Positions 13,720 through 21,307 of a DNA stretch of 36,920 nucleotides are shown one piece after another. Location of the stretch: IMG/VR virus record IMGVR_UViG_3300031565_000160, positions 1-36,920 of that record; one strand, written 5' to 3'. The notes under the pieces are model-generated. The model saw only the letters and a program-made list of their open reading frames with translations. It searched no databases and had not been told where the DNA came from. How positions within the stretch are numbered: position 1 is the first letter of the stretch; each line of letters begins with the position of its first letter. Made by a program: the position numbers and the translations under genes. The DNA comes from a virus.

Positions 13720-15081
13720 ATGAACTACAAAGATTTCTTAGAAGCAAAAAGGCATTCATTACCTTCTTATGGTTTTGAGTGTAAATGGTTTCCAGACATA
13801 GCGTTTGACTTTCAAAAACACGTTATACAAAAATCAATTGAAAAAGGCCGTATAGCTAACTTTTTAGATACAGGATTAGGTAAGACATTAGTGCAATTAT
13901 CAGAGGCTTATAATGTCGTTTTACATACTAATAAGAATGTTCTAATACTTACTCCTTTAGCTGTTGCCTTTCAGTTTATTAAAGAAGCTCAAAAGATTGG
14001 TATTGATGATATTGAATATTCAAAGGATGGAAATTTTACAAAGAAAATAGTGATATGCAATTATGAAAGATTACACTATTTTAATTCAGATGATTTCATT
14101 TGTGTAATGTTGGATGAAAGCTCTATATTAAAAAATTTTGATGGTAAAATTAAAAGCCAGATAACAGCGTTTATTAAAAAAGTACCTTATAGATTTTTAA
14201 GTACAGCAACACCATCACCAAATGATTTTATTGAGTTAGGCACATCAAGCGAAGCACTAGGGTATATGGGTTATATGGATATGTTAGGAAAGTTTTTTAA
14301 GAATAATAATAATTCAATTGATCCTAAACACGCTGGAGAAAAATGGTATTTAAAACCTCATGCTGAAAATGATTTTTTTGCGTGGGTAAATCAATGGTCT
14401 ATACTTGCAAAAATGCCTAGTGATTTAGGTTATTCGGATGAAAGATATATTTTACCAGAATTAATTATTAATAAACATTGGATTAAAAATAACAGCTTAA
14501 TTTCTATTGATGGACAAACTCAATTATTTAATTTGAAAGCAAAAGGGTTTCATGAAATAAGACACGAACAGAGACAAACTATAAAAGAAAGATGTGAGAA
14601 AGCTGTTCAACTAGCTGATAACAAAACTTCTGTTTACTGGTGTAATTTGAATGATGAAAGTAAACTACTAAAAGAATTAGATAGCGAATCAGTTGAGATT
14701 ATTGGAAGTATGTCGATGGAAAAGAAAGAGGATATACTTGTAAATTTTGCAGATGGTAACATTAAAAGAATTATTACAAAAGCTAAGATGACTGGTATGG
14801 GTTTGAATTGGCAACATTGTAACCATTCTGTTTTCTTCCCTACTTATAGTTATGAACAATTATACCAAGCTATGAGGCGTTTCTGGAGGTTTGGACAAAA
14901 ACAAACAGTAACTATTGACCTAGTATTATCTGATGGTATGGAGGCTGTTTTAGAGGCGATAGAAACAAAAACAGAAAAGGCTAAACAGCTACATAAAAAT
15001 CTTACTGAAAATGTTAATAGGTCTTTTACATTTGAGCAAAAAGAATTTAATAAAAAAGTAATTAAACCTAGTTTTATATGA
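13720..15081 (+). CDS. SNF2-family DNA helicase/translocase
   Basis: This 453-residue superfamily 2 ATPase has motif I DTGLGKT (50-56), motif II DESS (132-135) in LDESSILKNFDGK, motif III STATPSP (161-167) and motif VI QAMRRFWRFGQ (383-393). The R-F-W-R-F/I-G-Q form of motif VI is diagnostic of the SNF2/Rad54-like group, which moves along double-stranded DNA rather than unwinding it. It is the first gene of a three-gene set with MazG-like and DNA methyltransferase genes, each overlapping the next by 4 bases. It may remodel recombination intermediates or displace host proteins. Confidence 0.85.
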   Translation: MNYKDFLEAKRHSLPSYGFECKWFPDIAFDFQKHVIQKSIEKGRIANFLDTGLGKTLVQLSEAYNVVLHTNKNVLILTPLAVAFQFIKEAQKIGIDDIEYSKDGNFTKKIVICNYERLHYFNSDDFICVMLDESSILKNFDGKIKSQITAFIKKVPYRFLSTATPSPNDFIELGTSSEALGYMGYMDMLGKFFKNNNNSIDPKHAGEKWYLKPHAENDFFAWVNQWSILAKMPSDLGYSDERYILPELIINKHWIKNNSLISIDGQTQLFNLKAKGFHEIRHEQRQTIKERCEKAVQLADNKTSVYWCNLNDESKLLKELDSESVEIIGSMSMEKKEDILVNFADGNIKRIITKAKMTGMGLNWQHCNHSVFFPTYSYEQLYQAMRRFWRFGQKQTVTIDLVLSDGMEAVLEAIETKTEKAKQLHKNLTENVNRSFTFEQKEFNKKVIKPSFI

Positions 15082-15338
15082 AAGACTTAATAGAACGTAA
15101 TTACAAAAGCATTGTAAAAAGAGGCTTAATAAATAATAACACAACAGAAACCGAATTTGTAATGAAATTACAAGAAGAGGTACAAGAGTTTATTGAGGCT
15201 TTGTATTATGGAACTACACAAGAATCTAGTGAAGAATTAGCTGATGTTATTTTAGTATGTCTAAATTTCGCAAAGCATTACGATATAAATATTGAATCAG
15301 AATTAATTAACAAAATAAAAACAAACGAAACAAGATGA
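15078..15338 (+). CDS. MazG-like nucleotide pyrophosphohydrolase
   Basis: This 86-residue all-alpha protein has EExxE at 33-37 (EEVQE) and ExxD at 53-56 (ELAD), the metal-binding pair of MazG/dUTPase-type NTP pyrophosphatases, which hydrolyse (d)NTPs to monophosphate and pyrophosphate. Phage versions may adjust nucleotide pools or blunt the host alarmone response. It overlaps the helicase and methyltransferase genes by 4 bases each. Confidence 0.8.
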   Translation: MKDLIERNYKSIVKRGLINNNTTETEFVMKLQEEVQEFIEALYYGTTQESSEELADVILVCLNFAKHYDINIESELINKIKTNETR

Positions 15339-16348
15339 AAGTTAAAGACCAATTACACACAGATCAGTATAGCATATACAATGGAGATTGTATGGATGTT
15401 GTATCAGAATTAAAAAGCGATAGTATAGACCTATCTGTTTATTCACCTCCTTTTGCTGGGCTTTATAATTACAGTTCAAGTGAAAGAGATTTTTCAAACT
15501 GTGAAAACAAAGAACAATTCTTAGATCAGTATGATTTTCTGATTAAAGAAATGGGTAGGATTACTAAACCAGGAAGAATAAACGCTGTTCATTGTACAGA
15601 CGTTTTTGATAACACTTGTAGGTTATGGGATTTTCCACACGAGGTAATTAAACTACACGAGAAATACGGCTTTGAATATCGTAATAGAATAACTATTTGG
15701 AAAGAGCCTTTAAAGGTCAGGATGCGTACAATGGTGCAAAGTCTAATGCACAAGTTTATTGTAGAAGATTCGACCAAGTGTTTTACTGCTATGCCTGACT
15801 ATGTTTTAATATTCACAAAGAAAGGTGAAAATAAAGTACCAGTAACACATGATAGTGGATTCAAACAATATCACGGAGAAATACCAATACTACCTAATAT
15901 TTTAAGAGCTTGGAATAATGCTAACAATTCAAACTTAAATGAGGATGAATTATGGGATCATTTAAACAAAGAATTTATAGATCATAAAGACCCAAAGAGC
16001 AATAAATTAAGTCATTACATCTGGCAAAGATACGCTTCTAGTGTATGGGATGATATTAGAATAGATGAGGTATTACAATACAAGGAAAGTAAAGAAGAGG
16101 ATGATGAGAAACACGTTCACCCATTGCAATTAGATGTAATTGATCGAATAGTAGAGTTATATTCTAATCCTAATGAAGTCGTTTTAACTCCTTTTATGGG
16201 GGTTGGTAGTGAAGTTTATTCGCCTGTTTCTTTAGGTCGTAAAGCTATTGGTATTGAATTAAAAGATAGCTATTACAAACAAGCTATTAGAAACTTAAAA
16301 GACATTAAATCAAGATTTGTAAACGATAAACAATTAACACTACTATGA
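15335..16348 (+). CDS. DNA methyltransferase (N4-cytosine / N6-adenine type)
   Basis: This 337-residue enzyme has the beta-class order: catalytic motif IV SPPF at 37-40 in the N-terminal part, and the SAM-binding motif I LTPFMGVGSE at 284-293 near the C terminus, followed by GRKAIGIELKDSYY. SPPF/SPPY favours N4-cytosine methylation but does not exclude N6-adenine. No nuclease gene is adjacent, so it is an orphan methylase that could protect phage DNA from host restriction. A target-recognition region lies at about 100-260. Confidence 0.85.
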   Translation: MKVKDQLHTDQYSIYNGDCMDVVSELKSDSIDLSVYSPPFAGLYNYSSSERDFSNCENKEQFLDQYDFLIKEMGRITKPGRINAVHCTDVFDNTCRLWDFPHEVIKLHEKYGFEYRNRITIWKEPLKVRMRTMVQSLMHKFIVEDSTKCFTAMPDYVLIFTKKGENKVPVTHDSGFKQYHGEIPILPNILRAWNNANNSNLNEDELWDHLNKEFIDHKDPKSNKLSHYIWQRYASSVWDDIRIDEVLQYKESKEEDDEKHVHPLQLDVIDRIVELYSNPNEVVLTPFMGVGSEVYSPVSLGRKAIGIELKDSYYKQAIRNLKDIKSRFVNDKQLTLL

Positions 16349-16590
16349 ACATAACAAAAAGAGAATACGATCAAATGAAAGCTAAGATTGAAAAGTACAA
16401 GAAAGAACTGGACCAACTTAGATACGAGGTTTCATTAGTTCGTAAAAAGGACAAAAGAGATGCTTCTGAACTTAAACACAAAAGGGTATTAGTTGAGGAC
16501 AACAGGGCTTTAGAATACAGCAACCAGCAACTTAGAGAACGCATGGCAAGGATGGAAAAAGTAGGTAGGAAAGTTAATAGTTATGTTTGA
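16345..16590 (+). CDS. Small coiled-coil protein
   Basis: This 81-residue protein is a continuous charged helix rich in Lys, Glu, Arg and Leu, with heptad character (MKAKIEKYKKELDQLRYEVS, then YSNQQLRERMARMEKV). It starts inside the methyltransferase stop (4-base overlap) and ends the operon. It may be a partner of the methyltransferase or helicase. No family is recognised. Confidence 0.5.
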   Translation: MNITKREYDQMKAKIEKYKKELDQLRYEVSLVRKKDKRDASELKHKRVLVEDNRALEYSNQQLRERMARMEKVGRKVNSYV

Positions 16591-16603
16591 TTTAATTTAT
16601 ATA

Positions 16604-16634
16604 TTGAGTATAAGGCATATATTGTATATCTTTA
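16604..16634 (+). promoter_or_regulatory. Promoter with -33 TTG and -7 TATCTTTA
   Basis: TTG at 16604-16606 and TATCTTTA at 16627-16634 are separated by 20 bases, matching the Bacteroidota sigma-A arrangement (TTG, 19-21 bases, TAnnTTTG) except the last base. The start codon of the next gene is 13 bases downstream, so the leader is very short. Confidence 0.55.
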
Positions 16635-16647
16635 CATAAAAAAAACT

Positions 16648-17025
16648 ATGAAAAAAATTATTGATATTCCAGATGATATTTTAAAGGAATTAAAACTGTT
16701 AGCGGTAAAAAATGACACTAATCTAAAGTCATACATTCAAAATTTAATATCAAATCATCATAAGTACAGCAACATAACCGAGATGGCTGGTTATGGTATT
16801 GAAGACGGTCAAAGTACTAGGTTTGTGTGGAACTATTTGATAGACACGTATGATGGCATTAAAGATGAGTCATTTGATTTAGGAGATTTTAAATATGATT
16901 CTTTAATTCATTTTCTTGAAGATGTAAGAGATACTTGTGGCTTTGCAGTAGATTCTTTAAGATTAGATCAAGAGTCAAAGCATTATGATAAGGATTACGA
17001 GGAAAAAATAAACAATCAAAATTAA
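16648..17025 (+). CDS. Ribbon-helix-helix-type regulator with acidic C-terminal domain
   Basis: This 125-residue protein begins KKIIDIPDDILKELKLLAVK, then NDTNLKSYIQNLI: a short strand and two helices as in Arc/MetJ-type repressors. Residues 50-125 are acidic and rich in Asp and Tyr, perhaps an oligomerisation or effector domain. It is the first gene behind its own promoter. It probably controls phage promoters, but no operator is proven. Confidence 0.6.
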   Translation: MKKIIDIPDDILKELKLLAVKNDTNLKSYIQNLISNHHKYSNITEMAGYGIEDGQSTRFVWNYLIDTYDGIKDESFDLGDFKYDSLIHFLEDVRDTCGFAVDSLRLDQESKHYDKDYEEKINNQN

Positions 17026-17030
17026 AGATT

Positions 17031-17345
17031 ATGAAACACTACGAAAATATTTTTAAAAGTAGAGAAGAAGTTGAAAAATACTTTGGAGAGGAAGTATTTT
17101 CCTTTTCATTTATTGGGGATAATATTATTACTTTTACTTCCTTAAATCCTAAGTTTATAGATGGAGAGTTATTTGATTTTGAATTATCATTCTACTATGA
17201 ATCTGGTAAAGATTTTTTTGCTTATTCAAGTTTGAATACTTGGTTAGACAACTTCCAATTATCTAGCGTTACCTGTAAATCACAAGAAACACAAGAAAGG
17301 ACTGAAATGTTTTTTAGAAAATATAAAGACCCATCACTTAAATAA
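17031..17345 (+). CDS. Unknown 104-residue protein
   Basis: A mixed alpha/beta, acidic and very Phe/Tyr-rich protein (SREEVEKYFGEEVFSFSFIG, then ELSFYYESGKDFFAYS). It follows the regulator gene by 5 bases and is co-oriented with it. No family is recognised; a two-gene unit with the regulator is possible. Confidence 0.45.
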   Translation: MKHYENIFKSREEVEKYFGEEVFSFSFIGDNIITFTSLNPKFIDGELFDFELSFYYESGKDFFAYSSLNTWLDNFQLSSVTCKSQETQERTEMFFRKYKDPSLK

Positions 17346-17353
17346 TAAATATT

Positions 17354-17779
17354 ATGAGCTACAAGAAAGTATTAGTGGGTGAAATTTCATCCGTAATTGA
17401 TCAGTTAATGGCTGACAAAATTGTGATTGATCCTCGATCAGTTGCATCAATGGTTTGTAGAAATCACGATGAAGAGTTAATGGAAGAAGCTCCATTTAGC
17501 ACTCACAATAATTACTCTAATGTCAGGCGAGAAGTAAGGTCTGTTATGAGTAAAAAGTTAGTTGTTAGTGAAGATAATTTTAATTCACAGTTGACTATCG
17601 AGGGTACAAAATACGTTCAAAAATACTACTCTATTAATAGAGATGGTGAGCAGTTAGGAGTACCAGTTGACGATTTAACAAAAGAAGAAGTAAAAGCGAA
17701 GGCAGACCATTTAAGAAAAATGGGTAGGGCTTGTTTACTTCATGCAACAGAATTAGAAGAATACACAGAGAACAGATGA
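17354..17779 (+). CDS. Conserved phage-type protein, unknown
   Basis: This 141-residue protein is mostly helical with a central part that could be a winged-helix-like fold (MADKIVIDPRSVASMVCRNH, then NVRREVRSVMSKKLVVSED). The C-terminal helix (KEEVKAKADHLRKMGRAC) may be an interaction helix. The stop overlaps the next start (ATGA at 17776-17779). Function unknown. Confidence 0.45.
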   Translation: MSYKKVLVGEISSVIDQLMADKIVIDPRSVASMVCRNHDEELMEEAPFSTHNNYSNVRREVRSVMSKKLVVSEDNFNSQLTIEGTKYVQKYYSINRDGEQLGVPVDDLTKEEVKAKADHLRKMGRACLLHATELEEYTENR

Positions 17780-18465
17780 GCGAAGTTTCAATAATACACA
17801 AGCTTAATATTAGTTCAGCACCTCTTCCAGTTGCATACGAAAATGCTAAGATGGCTATCTATCAATGTAATGAGTTAGACGAGTGTAAGGACTGGTCAGA
17901 TAAGGCACAGGCTTTAGCTTCTTATGCTAGGCAATCAGCAGATGAAGAACTAGAGAAGATGAGTAAAAGGATTAGAGCAAGAGCCATTAGAAGATGTGGT
18001 GAGTTGTTGAAGTTGCTTGATGGTAGAGGTAAAAACAATCAATACGCACAAGTGAAAAGGGACGGTGGCGACCCTTCTCACTCTAAATCAGAGGTAGGTG
18101 AATCAGTTGGTTTATCTGAGCGACAAATCAAACAAGCCAACCGACTTTCCAATATTCCAGAAGATGATTTTAATAGGCAGGTAGAGTCTAATAATGTCCC
18201 TACTCTAACAGCACTGGCAAAGCAAGGTACAAAACCATTGACTGAACAACAGATTAAGAATAGAGAGTGGTTAGAGAAACCAAAACCAGAAGGATTTGCA
18301 GACGCTATTCATACTATTGGGATGATGAAGGAATTGAAATATTACACAGACAAGTTTGAACCCGAATACATTCTAGGGGGTATGGATGATGAAGGTAAAA
18401 AGAAGGCACTTCAAATAATTAAATCACTTGAGTCATGGTTTGATAGGTTTGTAGTTAGATTGTAG
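17776..18465 (+). CDS. Helical, probably DNA-binding phage protein
   Basis: This 229-residue protein starts at the ATG at 17776, coupled to the previous stop. The first 80 residues are helical (AYENAKMAIYQCNELDECKD, then KRIRARAIRRCGELLKLLDG). A helix-turn-helix-like VGESVGLSERQIKQANRLSN lies at about residues 113-132, as in ParB-like proteins, followed by IPEDDFNRQVESNNVPTLTA. Proteins with this layout are common in phages and prophages without a firm function. It may bind the replication region that begins just downstream. Confidence 0.5.
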   Translation: MSEVSIIHKLNISSAPLPVAYENAKMAIYQCNELDECKDWSDKAQALASYARQSADEELEKMSKRIRARAIRRCGELLKLLDGRGKNNQYAQVKRDGGDPSHSKSEVGESVGLSERQIKQANRLSNIPEDDFNRQVESNNVPTLTALAKQGTKPLTEQQIKNREWLEKPKPEGFADAIHTIGMMKELKYYTDKFEPEYILGGMDDEGKKKALQIIKSLESWFDRFVVRL

Positions 18466-18473
18466 TATATTTG
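18466..18473 (+). promoter_or_regulatory. Candidate -7 promoter box (TATATTTG) for the replication module
   Basis: An exact TAnnTTTG box directly after the previous stop codon. Upstream TTGs lie at 14 and 23 bases rather than 19-21, so the -33 element is imperfect. It would give a transcript starting about ten bases before the structured leader at 18489. Confidence 0.45.
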
Positions 18474-18488
18474 TATAGTTAATAGATA

Positions 18489-18559
18489 CTCGCCTATCTA
18501 ATATTAACGAAGAAATTTAAGGGATTACCCGACGTTGGCGAGAACGGAGGGTGTCCCTT
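18489..18559 (+). ncRNA. Pseudoknot-forming 5' leader of the replication operon
   Basis: CTCGCC at 18489-18494 pairs with GGCGAG at 18537-18542 (6 bp). 18519-18530 pairs with 18549-18559 (AAGGGA with TCCCTT, one G-T pair and a one-base bulge, then ACCC with GGGT). The 3' arm of stem 1 sits in the loop of stem 2, so this is an H-type pseudoknot. TTCTTATTTT and the start codon follow 9 bases later. The layout closely parallels the leader at 13629-13706. Function could be transcription attenuation or control of initiation. Confidence 0.55.
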
Positions 18560-18568
18560 TCTTATTTT

Positions 18569-19210
18569 ATGGCAGAGAATAAAAAATCATTTGTAATGTA
18601 CTGCGATCAAAAGGAGATGTTTGAGCATTTACCTCCTGATATGTGCAAGAAAGTATTAATGCACTTGTTTGATTATGTCAATGATAAAAACCCAATATCA
18701 GATGATCCAATAGTAAATGCTTTGTTTGCTCCAATCAAACATCAACTAAAACGTGATTTAATAAAATGGGAATCAAGAGCATCAACAAGTAGAGAAAATG
18801 GTAAACTTGGAGGTAGACCAAAGAAAGAAAAACCTAAAAAACCCAGCGGGTTAATTAATAACCCAGACAAACCTACAAAACCTGTTAATGTTAATGTAAC
18901 TGTTAATGATAATGATACTGTTAATGTTAATGACACTGTAATAAAGAAAAAAGAGGGGTTGATTTTTCCATTTGATTCAGAAGAGTTTATAAATGCTTGG
19001 TCTATGTGGAAAGAATATAAGAAAAAAGAGCATAAGTTTAGTTACAAAAGCGTTGTATCAGAACAAGCAGCTTTAAAAAGTTTATCGGATAAATCAAATG
19101 GTAATGAATCAGATGCTTTAAAAATTATAATGAACAGTATTGAGAACGGATGGAAAGGATTTTTTAAAATAAATACTAACGGAAAAGAAAATTTAATATC
19201 ATGGAACTAG
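18569..19210 (+). CDS. Replisome organiser / initiator-like protein
   Basis: This 213-residue protein starts at the ATG at 18569, after the leader stem. The N-terminal domain (residues 5-95: SFVMYCDQKEMFEHLPPDMC, then FAPIKHQLKRDLIKWESR and NGKLGGRPKK) resembles DUF6291-type phage replication proteins. A low-complexity Val/Asn/Asp/Thr linker (about 105-130) follows. The C-terminal part, ALKIIMNSIENGWKGFFKIN, matches the DnaD/DnaT-like domain that loads helicase. The linker DNA carries repeats (18881-18946) that may be the replication origin. It is followed by dnaB-type genes. Confidence 0.65.
   Translation: MAENKKSFVMYCDQKEMFEHLPPDMCKKVLMHLFDYVNDKNPISDDPIVNALFAPIKHQLKRDLIKWESRASTSRENGKLGGRPKKEKPKKPSGLINNPDKPTKPVNVNVTVNDNDTVNVNDTVIKKKEGLIFPFDSEEFINAWSMWKEYKKKEHKFSYKSVVSEQAALKSLSDKSNGNESDALKIIMNSIENGWKGFFKINTNGKENLISWN
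18881..18946 (+). repeat. Iteron-like GTTAATG repeats, candidate replication origin
   Basis: Five copies of GTTAATG occur in 50 bases (starting at 18884, 18890, 18902, 18920 and 18926), three of them within TGTTAATG, with related AATGATA spacers. They encode the Val-Asn-Asp linker of the replisome organiser. The stretch after them (18940-18980) is A/T-rich, as in a duplex-unwinding element. Origin repeats inside the initiator gene are known from lambda O and similar phages. Confidence 0.45.
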
Positions 19211-19479
19211 AAAAAATAAACCAATTGCCTGTACTAGAAAAAACAGTAGTATTGGCGTATAGAGATACCTTAACTGATTGTACACCTGAGACACTTACTA
19301 GAACTCACAATAAGTTGAAAGAAGATTTTCCAAAGGCTAATGGTAATGATATTGTGTCAGGCATTAGAAATGGTTTGAAAGGTGATTATGGAATACCATT
19401 AAAAGTAAGTCCAGCAATAGTTAGTTTTTGGGTTAACGAATATTTGAAAACATTAAGAAATCGTAAGATGCAATTTTAA
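19201..19479 (+). CDS. Small replication-associated protein
   Basis: This 92-residue protein overlaps the organiser by 10 bases and touches the next gene by one base (TAATG). It is helical with a closing segment, YGIPLKVSPAIVSFWVNEYL, that resembles a short domain seen next to helicase genes in Bacteroidota phages. It may help helicase loading. The function is inferred from position. Confidence 0.45.
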   Translation: MELEKINQLPVLEKTVVLAYRDTLTDCTPETLTRTHNKLKEDFPKANGNDIVSGIRNGLKGDYGIPLKVSPAIVSFWVNEYLKTLRNRKMQF

Positions 19480-19982
19480 TGAAAGAACTAGAACGTCAAC
19501 TAATGGTAATTGCTATAAATGATGGACAGTTTGAAAGGATTTCATTCTTAGAGGCTAATGATTTCACAGATTCTTATTCTAAAGGTCTTTATATGACCAT
19601 AGAGCAACGATCAGGTGACGTGATGTCTACTTACCTATATTTGACATTGAATAGCTTAGAATCGTTTCTATGGCTTCAATCACAAATCATAAACCCAGTT
19701 ACTTATTATAACCTAGAAAGGGTAGCTATGATGATAATGGAAAATAGGTTTAAATTAGTCTTCGCTAAACTGTTGGATAAGTTAGTAATAGCAACGGATT
19801 CAGATATTGAAAGGTCATTGATAGAAGAATATCAATTAGAGTTAAGCCAAGATGTATTTGTTTTAGGTGATTCTTTCCTGGAATACTTAGGACATCATGC
19901 AAGTAGTTATACTAAATCAAGAGTACAGGATTATATAAATTGGAGAGATGGAAGGGTAGAACAAATAAAACAAACTAAATGA
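19479..19982 (+). CDS. DnaB N-terminal-domain-like helicase partner
   Basis: This 167-residue all-alpha protein begins KELERQLMVIAINDGQFERI and continues LEANDFTDSYSKGLYMTI, which follows the pattern of the DnaB N-terminal domain (E-x-x-L-L-x-x-x-x, then F-x-x-x-x-H-x-x-I-Y). It ends in a basic linker (YINWRDGRVEQIKQTK), and the ATPase domain is encoded by the next gene after a 4-base overlap. DnaB would thus be split in two. In DnaB this domain forms the collar that binds primase and loader. Confidence 0.5.
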   Translation: MKELERQLMVIAINDGQFERISFLEANDFTDSYSKGLYMTIEQRSGDVMSTYLYLTLNSLESFLWLQSQIINPVTYYNLERVAMMIMENRFKLVFAKLLDKLVIATDSDIERSLIEEYQLELSQDVFVLGDSFLEYLGHHASSYTKSRVQDYINWRDGRVEQIKQTK

Positions 19983-21010
19983 GCAACTTAAAAGAATTTC
20001 TAAAATCAAAACAAAATCTAAAAGGATTTAAAGAAGAGAAAAACTCTGATGTAATAGGGCTTGATATTGATATAATGAAACAAGACCATGCTAACGGTGT
20101 ACAGATCGGTGATGATTGTATGGTTAACGATATGAGAGAACACTTCGCTTGGATGAGAGGCCACCAGAATTGTTGGACAGGATTCCCTAACGATGGTAAA
20201 ACTGAGTTCACTTTATTCATGATGATAGTCAAAGCTTTAAAGTCTAAATGGAAATGGGTGATATGGTCTCCAGAAATGAAGGGAGCAAACTTTGTAGATG
20301 GTAAGATAAAAGTCCACTATAATATTTTGGCTTATTCAATGATGTCTACAATTACAGGCAAGACACCTTACAAACATATCCATGAGAAATATCAAATACC
20401 ATTTATGACCATTGATGAAATACGAGAGATGAATAAATGGATAGAAGAACACTTTATATTTTTAGATCCAAAAGAAACTAAGATAGATGACATCTATAAT
20501 CTATTAAAAAGAGTATTTGCTAAGCAAGGTTTTGATGGTGTGCTGATTGATCCGTTTAAGAATATAGAACCAGAACCAAATAAGAGAGATGACCAGCACT
20601 TGCACCAAGTATTTAAAAGATTTAAAGAGTTTGCTATTGAAACTAATAGTGTAATGAATTGGGTAGCTCATCCAAAGTCAGGAGTAACTAGAGTAGATAA
20701 CAATGGAGATTTAAACCCATGCAATCAGTACATGCTTAGTGGTGGTGCTGCTTGGGATAATTCAATGGATGGTATTTACTCAATACAAAGGCCATCACCT
20801 TTTGATGAATTTGATGGTAATTTAGTTACCTTTCATAACTTAAAACAAAGGATGCAAGAGCTAGTTTGCCAAAGGGGAAAAGTTGAAAATATAAAATTTG
20901 ACATTAAAACCAGGAGATATATTTTCAATGGTAATGATCCTTTATCTAGTTCAGTACCTATTGAGAAGTTTCCAGAATTAGAATCAAACTTTGAACACGC
21001 TCCTTATTGA
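19979..21010 (+). CDS. dnaB: DnaB-like replicative helicase, RecA-type ATPase domain
   Basis: This 343-residue protein has Walker A GFPNDGKT at 68-75 and Walker B GVLIDPFKN with D191, then NSVMNWVAHPKSG (the H-x-x-x sensor region) and GGAAWDNSMDGIYSIQRP, typical of DnaB/Twinkle C-terminal domains. It lacks the normal N-terminal collar domain, which seems to be the separate upstream protein. It would unwind the phage DNA at the fork. The gene closes the replication operon and is followed by the accessory island. Confidence 0.8.
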   Translation: MSNLKEFLKSKQNLKGFKEEKNSDVIGLDIDIMKQDHANGVQIGDDCMVNDMREHFAWMRGHQNCWTGFPNDGKTEFTLFMMIVKALKSKWKWVIWSPEMKGANFVDGKIKVHYNILAYSMMSTITGKTPYKHIHEKYQIPFMTIDEIREMNKWIEEHFIFLDPKETKIDDIYNLLKRVFAKQGFDGVLIDPFKNIEPEPNKRDDQHLHQVFKRFKEFAIETNSVMNWVAHPKSGVTRVDNNGDLNPCNQYMLSGGAAWDNSMDGIYSIQRPSPFDEFDGNLVTFHNLKQRMQELVCQRGKVENIKFDIKTRRYIFNGNDPLSSSVPIEKFPELESNFEHAPY

Positions 21011-21023
21011 TTATATAGTATTA

Positions 21024-21157
21024 CCTACAACGGCAAAGTATATGAAAAGTAGGCGTTTGTAACAACAAACACTCGGGACTAGAGTTGGCGATATGGGTCA
21101 TTGATAAATTTTTAGCAGGACAGAAACCAGCCTATTTTTTATATGCATTGTTGTATG
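21024..21157 (+). repeat. attC-like foldback element 1
   Basis: Imperfect terminal inverted repeats enclose about 75 bases. TACAAC (21026-21031) pairs with GTTGTA (21150-21155). An unpaired spacer of 6 versus 3 bases follows, and then 21038-21054 pairs with 21130-21146 over 17 positions including three G-T pairs. A short box pair, an asymmetric unpaired spacer and a long stem is the architecture of folded integron attC sites. The box does not match the GTTRRRY core exactly, so the call is by shape. A GTTTGT/ACAAAC hairpin lies inside (21055-21070). Confidence 0.5.
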
Positions 21158-21191
21158 GGCTTTTGCCCTTGACGTTTTAATGGCATACAAC
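21150..21191 (+). repeat. Inverted repeat GTTGTATG / CATACAAC with inner hairpin
   Basis: GTTGTATG (21150-21157) is the exact reverse complement of CATACAAC (21184-21191), and GGGC-TTTT-GCCC (21157-21168) forms a tight hairpin within. The left arm is also used by foldback element 1, so two mutually exclusive folds are possible. Confidence 0.55.
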
Positions 21192-21197
21192 GCTATG

Positions 21198-21229
21198 AGT
21201 AAGACCCGTTTTTTCTATGGGTTCTTACT
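21198..21229 (+). terminator. Strong hairpin, probable terminator of the replication operon
   Basis: AGTAAGACCC (21198-21207) pairs with 21219-21229 over ten pairs with a one-base bulge around an 11-base loop. It lies about 190 bases after the helicase stop and is followed by TTGTGTT, a modest T-rich run. It is the best candidate for ending transcription of the replication genes before the promoter at 21278. Confidence 0.5.
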
Positions 21230-21277
21230 TTGTGTTATCTATTGCGGAATTAATTTAAAACTTTTTTTGTATTATAG

Positions 21278-21307
21278 TTGTATTGTAATATAATTGTATT
21301 ATATTTG
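21278..21307 (+). promoter_or_regulatory. Promoter with exact -33 TTG and -7 TATATTTG
   Basis: TTG (21278-21280) and TATATTTG (21300-21307) are 19 bases apart, a full match to the Bacteroidota sigma-A consensus and the best promoter in the window. It lies 22 bases before the small ORF at 21330. Confidence 0.7.
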
